From positions 2,356,001 through 2,420,000 of the forward strand of contig NZ_CP025066.1 in assembly GCF_002952775.1 (NCBI RefSeq): a stretch of 64,000 nucleotides of DNA. Direction: 5' to 3'. The position numbers and the translations under genes were made by a program. Below are positions 48,119 through 54,992 of this stretch, in pieces. The first letter of the stretch is position 1. Each line of letters opens with the position of its first letter. The DNA comes from Halalkaliarchaeum desulfuricum. Lineage in GTDB: Archaea > Halobacteriota > Halobacteria > Halobacteriales > Haloferacaceae. Under the pieces are notes generated by a model. That model saw only the letters and a list, made by a program, of their open reading frames with translations. It had not been told where the DNA came from and made no database searches.

Positions 48119-51039
48119 TGTGAGTCACCTCCTTTCGGCCGCACCTCGACGTGGGTGTCGTTGTTCACGCCGGTCGGACCCCAGAAGTTCGGGAAGAAGT
48201 GGAGATGTTCGCCGTTTTCCTCCGGGTACTGGATCAACTGTGTCGGCTTCATCCGCATGGGGAGCAACGTGTTGAAGTTCTGCCGATTGGGGTACTGGTA
48301 CCGCTCCCACGCGAAATACTGCATCGTCGTCCCTCTGGGCATACTCGGGTAGTACTTCGCGGTGCCCTCGATCTCGCCGAGTTCGTTGTGCATCACGACG
48401 GTGTCGCCGTCCTCGATCCCGCGCTCTTTGGCGTCTTCTGGATGGAGCCACACCATCGGTCCGCCACGCTGGAGCCGGAGTGCCTTCGGATCGTCTCGCC
48501 ACGTCGAGTGAACGCCGAGCCGGTTGTGTGGCTGAATGTACTCGAGGGGATACTCGTCGGTGTCCTGTGTCTCGAGTGGCTCCTTGAAGGTGGGAAGCTC
48601 CTCACCGAAATCCAGGAACCAGTCGTGGTCGATGTAGTACTGCTGGCGGCCGGTGTACGTCCGCCAGGGAACCTTATCCTCGATGTGGTCCTGCCACGGA
48701 ACGTACGGGTTGTCCTGATCGAGTTCCCCGGAAGATGTCCAGTGAGGGTCGACCCCGAGGAACCGTTGGGGGTGCTCGACCGTGTCCTCGAACGTGATCT
48801 GCTCGTCGAGATAGTCCGGGTTCGTCTCGTCGGAGTTTTCGAGAATAAACTCCGCCGCCGCCAGCCCGTCGTCGAGGGCACCCTCCTCGCCGGTAAGCCA
48901 GTCGCGGACGTAGTCGTCGTGGATCGACTGGAGGTCGATCTCCCGGTCGAACGACCGGTCCGGTATCGGATCGATACCGCGCTCCTGGGCGATCTCCTGG
49001 ACTTTCTCGGCCAGCAGCCGGAAGATCTCCCAGTCGGGCTTGGACTCGCCCATCGGCTCGATCGCGGGCGTACACGGATGGACGTACGTGTGCATGTCCG
49101 TTACGTTCAGGTCGTACTTCTCGTACCAGGTCGCCGCCGGGAGCACGATGTCGCTGTACAGGGCCGTTGTGTCCATCCGGAAGTTGATGTCGACCACGAG
49201 GTCCAGCTTCGGCCAGAGGTTCTCCTCGACGAACCGACCGCCTTTCGCCTGCCCGAAGTAGTTGGCCCGCCAGATGAACATCGTGTTCGGATCCGGGCGG
49301 GTTCCGTCCTCGCGCTCTTCGGGGTGCATCGGCATCCATCCCTCGTCGATGGATTCCCTGATTCGCTCTGCGGTGTCGTACTCGTCGGGTACCCACTCCT
49401 GGTCGTCGTCCTCGAGTACGTCCAGAATATCCGCGTGATAATAGGTCCACAGCGTCGTCGGCATCCCGCGGACGTCGCCGGTCGGGAACGAGAGGTTCTG
49501 CCAGCCTCTGAACAGCCAGATCTTCTCCTGACCGACGTAGTGGTCGAAGCCGGTCCCGTTCTCCCCGAGGTTCCCGGTCAACGTGAGCAACAACTGTAGC
49601 GCGCGGTTTCCGAGGTCGTTGTGGTACCAGGCGTTTACGCCCTTCCCGTGAACGATCTTCCCCCTGTCGACGTCGGCAAACTCCCGTGCGATGCGCTGGT
49701 GCGTTTCGCGGCCGACGCCGGTTTCCTCGTGGACGCGTTCGGGGGTATACTCCGCGAGCCGGTCGCGGAGATTGTTCCACACAGACCGCACGTGCACGTC
49801 GCCGTCCGCGGTCGCGACGGTCGTCTCGACGTCGAGTTGCGGATCGAAGTCGATCTCGATCGAGGACTCGAAGTCGAGTTTACCCTCACGGGTGCCGAGC
49901 GATCCGGGAGCGACCCGGAGGTTGTCGTCGGCATCGACCATCACCATCGCGTGTTCCGGGTCGTCGGCGTCTATTCCGACGTCGTCCGCACGAAGGAACT
50001 TCCCGGTGTCCTCCCGGACCAGAATCGGCATGTCGGTTTGCTCTTTGAGGTGAGCCTCGTCGTACAGTTCCTCCTCGACGATGACTCTCGCCATGCCGAG
50101 CGCGAGTGCTGCGTCGGTGCCGTAGTCCGGACTGAGCCACTCGTCGGTGTGAATTGCCGTTGCGGAGTAGTCGCTGAAGACGCCGACGGTCTTTGCGCCC
50201 CCGTAGCGGGACTCGGTGAAGTATTTGGCGTCGGGGATGCGTGTCATGTTGATGTTCGATCCCCACGCGATGAGGTAGTCGGCGTTGTACCAGTCCGAGC
50301 TCTCTGCGTTGTCAGTCTGGTGACCCCACGTCAGCGGTTGGCCCGGTGGCAGGTCACAGTACCAGTCGTAAAACGAGTGGCTGACGCCGCCCAGCAGGTT
50401 GACAAAGCGCGTACCGGAGGCAAAGGAGACGGGGCTCATCGCGGGGATCGGGGTGTAGCTGTCGATCCCGTCGTACTCGCCCTCCTGGACCTTCTCGATT
50501 ACGTGTTCTGCGATCTCCTCGAGCGCTTCATCCCAGGAGATGCGCTCCCACTTGCCCTCGCCGCGTTCCCCGGTCCGGCGGAGCGGATATTTCACGCGGT
50601 GATCCGCGTTGACGTAGTCGCTGAAGCAGGCTCCGTTCTGACAGCCCCGTGGGTTGTTCGTGGGCAAGTCGGGGTTGATGTCCGGATAGTCGCTGGCCTG
50701 CTCTTCGCGCCACACCTGGCCGTTTTTGACGTAGACGTTCCACGAGCAGCTACCGGTACAGTTGATCCCGTGGGTAGAGCGGGCGACGCTGTCCCAGTCC
50801 CACTCCTCGCGGTAGAGGTCCTCCCACTCGCGGTACGGGTAGTTGCCGATCGGATCGTCGACGGTCTCGAGCCCGCCGAAATTCAAAAGCTCGGATGCGG
50901 CACCGAGCCCGCTGGCGCCCGCCAGGGCGGCGAGACCGGTTCCCTGCAGGAAGCGACGGCGGTCGAGGCCGCCCTCGCTTCCGGAACTGTTCGCGTCGTC
51001 GGTTCGGTCTGTCGTGTCGTGTGGATCCGTCTTGCTCAT
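48115..51039 (-). CDS. narG: Respiratory nitrate reductase alpha subunit NarG (external, Tat-exported)
   Basis: This is a 974-residue molybdopterin bis-guanine dinucleotide enzyme reducing nitrate to nitrite. The twin-arginine signal is RRRFLQG at residues 27-33. The FS0 cluster site is H90-x3-C94-x3-C98-x34-C133, with the His ligand typical of NarG. Asp229 in WYCDLPPG matches the molybdenum-ligating Asp of NarG, and TWGHQTDNAES follows. WNNLRDRLAEYTPERVHEE and LPAATWYEKYDLNVTDMHTY are further family blocks. The neighbours NarH, TorD, NarO and NarK argue for nitrate rather than chlorate, selenate or dimethyl sulfide, although chlorate side activity is common. Confidence 0.92.
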   Translation of the reverse strand: MSKTDPHDTTDRTDDANSSGSEGGLDRRRFLQGTGLAALAGASGLGAASELLNFGGLETVDDPIGNYPYREWEDLYREEWDWDSVARSTHGINCTGSCSWNVYVKNGQVWREEQASDYPDINPDLPTNNPRGCQNGACFSDYVNADHRVKYPLRRTGERGEGKWERISWDEALEEIAEHVIEKVQEGEYDGIDSYTPIPAMSPVSFASGTRFVNLLGGVSHSFYDWYCDLPPGQPLTWGHQTDNAESSDWYNADYLIAWGSNINMTRIPDAKYFTESRYGGAKTVGVFSDYSATAIHTDEWLSPDYGTDAALALGMARVIVEEELYDEAHLKEQTDMPILVREDTGKFLRADDVGIDADDPEHAMVMVDADDNLRVAPGSLGTREGKLDFESSIEIDFDPQLDVETTVATADGDVHVRSVWNNLRDRLAEYTPERVHEETGVGRETHQRIAREFADVDRGKIVHGKGVNAWYHNDLGNRALQLLLTLTGNLGENGTGFDHYVGQEKIWLFRGWQNLSFPTGDVRGMPTTLWTYYHADILDVLEDDDQEWVPDEYDTAERIRESIDEGWMPMHPEEREDGTRPDPNTMFIWRANYFGQAKGGRFVEENLWPKLDLVVDINFRMDTTALYSDIVLPAATWYEKYDLNVTDMHTYVHPCTPAIEPMGESKPDWEIFRLLAEKVQEIAQERGIDPIPDRSFDREIDLQSIHDDYVRDWLTGEEGALDDGLAAAEFILENSDETNPDYLDEQITFEDTVEHPQRFLGVDPHWTSSGELDQDNPYVPWQDHIEDKVPWRTYTGRQQYYIDHDWFLDFGEELPTFKEPLETQDTDEYPLEYIQPHNRLGVHSTWRDDPKALRLQRGGPMVWLHPEDAKERGIEDGDTVVMHNELGEIEGTAKYYPSMPRGTTMQYFAWERYQYPNRQNFNTLLPMRMKPTQLIQYPEENGEHLHFFPNFWGPTGVNNDTHVEVRPKGGDSQ

Positions 51040-51269
51040 GTGGGTTCACCGTCGTAGGCGTCTGTCGGACCGGCGTCGGCTGCCGGCCTCGTCTCGATCG
51101 GGACAGTGCTCAACGCGAGAACTCCGCCCGCAAGCGCGAGCGCGATCCCCCCGCCGGAAACGATACCGATCTCGAGGGCGACAGCGACGGCCAGAACGCC
51201 CCCGAGCTTCGTGACCCGGTCGGTCCACCGGTACGTCCGGCGGTCCAGGACCGGCAGTCGCTCACGCAT
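51036..51269 (-). CDS. Small membrane protein between narC and narG
   Basis: This is a 77-residue protein with a basic N-terminus (RERLPVLDRRTYRWTDRVTK) and two hydrophobic stretches (about 22-38 and 41-55), then an acidic tail. It overlaps narC upstream by 8 bases and narG downstream by four. Its place in the operon suggests a structural role in the Nar complex. No family is recognised. Confidence 0.78.
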   Translation of the reverse strand: MRERLPVLDRRTYRWTDRVTKLGGVLAVAVALEIGIVSGGGIALALAGGVLALSTVPIETRPAADAGPTDAYDGEPT

Positions 51270-52746
51270 CCTCGTCACCTCCTGACGGTTCCGGGCCGTC
51301 CCCGGAGTCGTCGGCGAAGCCACCCAGCGACGCGTAAACGATAAGCCACGCCACGATCGGCAGGACGATCGCAAGCGAAAGCAGGATGGGGTTGAGGCTG
51401 CTCGTCGCGATGCCGGTGAGATCCGAGACCACCGTGTTCATCCCGCCGAGCGACAACACCGACAGGAAGGCGATGCCCGCCACGCCGGTGGCGGTCTGCC
51501 AGTCCCGCTCGAGGGGATCGACAACGAAGTGACCCGGCTCCTCGTACCGGTCGATGAACGGCCACGCGATGACCACGAGGATAACGAGTCCCGTGACCAA
51601 CACGCCGCCAACGAACTCGACAGAAAGCGGCCCGACGCCGGCCCAGTCGGGGAGCAGCTTCAGGATGCCGAACATCCACATCAGATACCAGTCCGGCAAG
51701 ACCAGCTCGGGCGTGGTCGCCGGATCGTACGGTCCGTACTCCGCGATGTTGTGGACCGAGAAGAATCCGGACAGCAGTGACAGCGTCCCCAGCGTGAGGA
51801 AGAACACGATCGCACTGAGAGCCGCCTGTTGGGGGAACAACGGCAGCCCGACGACAACGCCGTCGTCGTCCCGATCGACGGTTCTGTCGCCGTCGGCCGA
51901 CGCCGCGGCTTCGGGCTGTCCGCCGTCGGTGGTTGTGGGTTCGTTCGGGAGACCGAGTTCGGCTCCCCCATCCTCAGCCGACGCCGTCGCCGGGGCATCT
52001 GCGGGCGTCACCGGTTCCCCGGTGAACGCTTCGTCGCGCGGCCCCTCGGTGTGTTTCTGTCTATAAAGGATCACCATGTGCGCTGCGAGCAGGATCCCGA
52101 TGAGAAGCGGGATCACGAGCACGTGCAGGAAGTACATTCTGGGGATCGAGAGGGCAGTCGGGTAGTCGCCTCCAAAGAGAACCCAGGCGATTTCGCCGCC
52201 CACGATCGGAATCGAACTCGCGACGACGTATCCGATGCTCGCTGCCTCCGCGGCGAAGTTGTCGTACGGGAGCACGTACCCCGTGAACCCGGCGGCCATT
52301 CCAAGAACCACGAGCAAAACACCGATCACCCAGTTGGGCTCTCGCGGGTTCCGGTAGGCGCCCTGGAAGAACACCCGCATCATGTGCAGCGCGGCACTGG
52401 CGATGAACAGGTGTGCTGCCCAGTGGTGGAGCCGCCGAATGAACATCCCGTAAGAGATGTCGTGGGTGATCGCGAGCACGCTCGCGTACGCATGGGGTAC
52501 TTCTTCTCCGTGGTACTGGGCGACGCTTCCCTGGTACTCCACCATCGCAGTGATCGGCTGGTAGAAGAACCCGAGGAAGATTCCGGTCAACACCAGCACC
52601 ACGAAGCTGAACAGCGCGATCTCCCCGAGGAGGAACGAGTCCTCCGCCGGGAACGCTTTGCCGAGGGTACTTCGCTCGGAATCGAGATCCAGCCGCTCGT
52701 CGAACCACGCGTAGCCGCGCCGGTAATAGCGGTCGAGTCGGCTCAT
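51262..52746 (-). CDS. narC: Cytochrome b subunit NarC
   Basis: This is a 494-residue cytochrome b/b6-type quinol-oxidising protein. The N-terminal haem-binding part has HDISYGMFIRRLHHWAAHLF and ASAALHMMRVFFQGAYRNPR, with paired His. LPDWYLMWMFGILKLLPDWA carries a PDWY form of the PEWY Qo motif in the C-terminal half. A long acidic linker (about residues 240-300) joins the cytochrome b N- and C-terminal regions. With NarB it forms a bc-like module feeding NarGH. Its 3' end overlaps the small membrane gene. Confidence 0.9.
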   Translation of the reverse strand: MSRLDRYYRRGYAWFDERLDLDSERSTLGKAFPAEDSFLLGEIALFSFVVLVLTGIFLGFFYQPITAMVEYQGSVAQYHGEEVPHAYASVLAITHDISYGMFIRRLHHWAAHLFIASAALHMMRVFFQGAYRNPREPNWVIGVLLVVLGMAAGFTGYVLPYDNFAAEAASIGYVVASSIPIVGGEIAWVLFGGDYPTALSIPRMYFLHVLVIPLLIGILLAAHMVILYRQKHTEGPRDEAFTGEPVTPADAPATASAEDGGAELGLPNEPTTTDGGQPEAAASADGDRTVDRDDDGVVVGLPLFPQQAALSAIVFFLTLGTLSLLSGFFSVHNIAEYGPYDPATTPELVLPDWYLMWMFGILKLLPDWAGVGPLSVEFVGGVLVTGLVILVVIAWPFIDRYEEPGHFVVDPLERDWQTATGVAGIAFLSVLSLGGMNTVVSDLTGIATSSLNPILLSLAIVLPIVAWLIVYASLGGFADDSGDGPEPSGGDEDA

Positions 52747-52747
52747 C

Positions 52748-53401
52748 TCACAACACCCCCACCGGGGCCAGGAAGTCCCCGGTCGCGATGAGGTAGCCCT
52801 CGGCGCTCAACGTGATCGGCAGCTGCGGGAGGGGACGGGGGGGAGGCCCACCGACGACTGCCGCCCCCTCTAGCGGATCGAACTCCCCGATGTGGCACGG
52901 ACACACCAGGATATTCCCGTCGACCTGACTCACCATACACGCCATGTGGGGACAGATCTTCGAGAACGCCGCGTACCCGCTCACCGTGTGTTCGAGTGCG
53001 GTTTCGTCGGCATACTCCGCTTCGGGATGACGAACGAGTAACGTCGGTGCGTCCCTGATGTCCGGTCGCGGTTCCGGAAAGACGGTGATGACATCCCCGT
53101 ACTCGAGGTCCTCCTCGTGGATCCGCTCGCCGTCAGCGTCCACGAGGTGAATGTTCTCCTCGTATACGGGTCCGGTGTAGGCAGGATCCAACACGTCGAC
53201 GTCCCGGAGCGCGGAAAGCGGCGCCGCGAGACTCAACGCGGAGGCGATGCCGCCGACCGTGACGACCCCCTTCGCGAGAGTTCGGCGCTGTACCTGTGCC
53301 CGATCATCGCGGAAGATACTCGGATACCCCTCGCCATCACAAGGCCCCTCACATGGCTCGCTGGAGTTTCCAGAGCGCTCGTTGTTTGAATCGGCTGTCA
53401 C
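52748..53401 (-). CDS. narB: Rieske iron-sulfur protein NarB
   Basis: This is a 217-residue protein. The QRRTLAKGVVTVGG motif near residue 38 is a Tat-type signal, also serving as membrane anchor. The Rieske [2Fe-2S] ligands are in CPHMACMV near 150 and CPCHIGEFDP near 168, a C-x-H/C-x2-H arrangement. The prolines GGPPPRPLPQLP near 184 form the usual Pro loop. It starts within the end of the upstream membrane-protein gene and is followed by narC after one base. Confidence 0.92.
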   Translation of the reverse strand: MTADSNNERSGNSSEPCEGPCDGEGYPSIFRDDRAQVQRRTLAKGVVTVGGIASALSLAAPLSALRDVDVLDPAYTGPVYEENIHLVDADGERIHEEDLEYGDVITVFPEPRPDIRDAPTLLVRHPEAEYADETALEHTVSGYAAFSKICPHMACMVSQVDGNILVCPCHIGEFDPLEGAAVVGGPPPRPLPQLPITLSAEGYLIATGDFLAPVGVL

Positions 53402-53985
53402 GGTGTCTCACCCCCGAGATCGTGACCTCGGTACTCTGCGACCTCGACGTGGGGCATGAACCACGCGTAAAACGCAGCAGTCATCGCGGCCAGCGAGACG
53501 AACATTCCCGTCGCGTACAGGCCGATGTACTGGGTGCGCACGAGGGTCGCGAACTCGGCGGCGAAAAGCATCGCACAGGCGATCGCGAGCACCGACAGCG
53601 CACCGACCACCAACAGCCCCTCCGAGGACTCGACCCCGGGGTGGTACTCGACGACCCACCGCTTATCAGTGACAAACCAGTCCGGAACAACGAACTGTCC
53701 ACCGTCGGCCTCGGGGGAAGTGGGCCGGACGGTTGACTCCATGAACCGATGGAGTCCGGCGAGCACGCCCATCAGACCCAGCAGCGCGATCCAGGTGATG
53801 ACGCCCACCTGGCTCGGCGTGAGCTTTCCGGGAACCGCAACGAACCCGTCGAGCGGTCTTATGTCCGTGAGAGCGTAATTGATCTCCAGAACCCCCGTAG
53901 GGAGCCCGCCGTAGAGGGCGGTGATCCACATCGGGACGATCGCCGCCGCGACGACGAGCCAGACGACAGCCGCTCGTCGCCTCAC
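53398..53985 (-). CDS. First gene of the nar operon: four-segment membrane protein
   Basis: This is a 195-residue protein with four hydrophobic segments (about 7-25, 62-78, 122-140, 152-172) and an external or cytoplasmic loop of about 40 residues (VVPDWFVTDKRWVVEYHPG). The position and size match the NarA-type gene that opens haloarchaeal nar operons. No redox ligands are obvious. It overlaps narB by four bases. A function in anchoring the cytochrome bc-like module is a guess from position. Confidence 0.8.
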   Translation of the reverse strand: MRRRAAVVWLVVAAAIVPMWITALYGGLPTGVLEINYALTDIRPLDGFVAVPGKLTPSQVGVITWIALLGLMGVLAGLHRFMESTVRPTSPEADGGQFVVPDWFVTDKRWVVEYHPGVESSEGLLVVGALSVLAIACAMLFAAEFATLVRTQYIGLYATGMFVSLAAMTAAFYAWFMPHVEVAEYRGHDLGGETP

Positions 53986-54027
53986 GGCGGTACACCCCTG
54001 CGGTGTCTCGGGCGGGACCTGTTCCCG

Positions 54028-54040
54028 CCACTATACGGTC
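54028..54040 (-). promoter_or_regulatory. Possible TATA element of the nar operon
   Basis: On the reverse strand CCGTATAGTGG lies about 45 bases upstream of the operon start at 53985. This would give a short leader of about 20 bases. The element is weak, and the palindromes further upstream (54115-54160) may supply the activator site. Confidence 0.35.
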
Positions 54041-54114
54041 CGCTATCTGTACAGACAGTCGTGGCAATCATCGTCGACAAGTGTATCGAAGCGAGACGGG
54101 GCGGTGTATCTCAC

Positions 54115-54160
54115 TCCGGACCGGTCCGGGACTTTAAGTCCCCTTGCATTTCCCGACCGG
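54115..54160. promoter_or_regulatory. Nested palindromes in the narA-narO intergenic region
   Basis: The 319-base gap between the divergent nar operon and narO has no gene. It contains the palindrome CGGACCGGTCCG (about 54116-54127), directly followed by GGGACTTTAAGTCCC (54128-54142). CCGGTC at 54121 also pairs with GACCGG at 54155. Another AT-rich tract (TTATAATAATAACC) starts near 54190. These are candidate binding sites for NarO or related regulators. Confidence 0.5.
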
Positions 54161-54270
54161 AAACGGACACCGAACGGAAGATCGCGGAGTTATAATAATA
54201 ACCAACAGTAACACAACTGGCTAATTATAATTGAATCTTCGTCGGTGACGTCATCAGATTAGCTCATCTG

Positions 54271-54278
54271 CTTATGCA
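54271..54278 (+). promoter_or_regulatory. TATA box of narO
   Basis: CTTATGCA is centred about 30 bases before the ATG at 54305, matching leaderless transcription. GTTATTCGAAC lies between it and the start codon. Confidence 0.45.
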
Positions 54279-54304
54279 ACAGTCTCTCGTTATTCGAACC
54301 AAGA

Positions 54305-54973
54305 ATGAGTATTCAAGAGTACGGGGGAAACACAGGAGAATCAATCGACCGCACGACCGGTAACTGTGTCCGCCTGGAACTGCGTCTTCGGCCGGGAGAC
54401 GCCTACTCGTGTCCGTTGACCCGCCCGTTCGACTCGTCCGGCGGCGATCCCGTCTCCTCGCGGCGGTTCGGGGAAACGGACGTGTCCGATATCCAGTTCG
54501 CCAGGAGCGAGACGGGATGCCTCATCGATTTCGTGTTGGAAAGCGGTGAGGTCGTTTCGACCAGTGGCCGGGGCGGGAACGCGTCATGTCTTTGTGACAC
54601 GTTTCAGCGGTTCGACTGCGTACCAAAGTATACCGACGTCTCCGACGGTTGGTTGCACGTGACCACCCATATCAGAGAGCGGAACCGAATCAGACCGCTC
54701 GTGAGCGAACTGAAATCGGTGGTCGAAGCGGTCGTCGTCGATCGCCTCGTCGTGACCGAACCCGGAAACTGCAATAATCTGGTGCTTTTCGATCGGTCGA
54801 CGTTAACCGAAAAACAGCGCGAGGCTGTCGAAGCGGCTATCGAACGCGGCTACTTTTCCAGCGGCACGGACGTTTGCCTCGAGGAGATCGCCCGCGATCT
54901 CGACATCGGCAAATCTGCACTCTCCGAGCGCCTCCGTACTGCCCAGTCGAAGCTCGTGACGAACCTCTTCTAG
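54305..54973 (+). CDS. narO: Oxygen/redox-responsive regulator NarO
   Basis: This is a 222-residue HTH_10 transcription factor. It carries Cys36, then Cys95-x-Cys97-x7-Cys105 (CLCDTFQRFDC), matching the CxnCxCx7C motif of haloarchaeal NarO, thought to hold an oxygen-labile iron-sulfur site. The C-terminal helix-turn-helix is LTEKQREAVEAAIERGYFSS, followed by LEEIARDLDIGKSALSERLR. In Haloferax, NarO activates denitrification genes in low oxygen. Here it is divergent from the nar operon, as expected for its main target. Confidence 0.9.
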   Translation: MSIQEYGGNTGESIDRTTGNCVRLELRLRPGDAYSCPLTRPFDSSGGDPVSSRRFGETDVSDIQFARSETGCLIDFVLESGEVVSTSGRGGNASCLCDTFQRFDCVPKYTDVSDGWLHVTTHIRERNRIRPLVSELKSVVEAVVVDRLVVTEPGNCNNLVLFDRSTLTEKQREAVEAAIERGYFSSGTDVCLEEIARDLDIGKSALSERLRTAQSKLVTNLF

Positions 54974-54992
54974 CGGTCGACATCCCCCGTCT

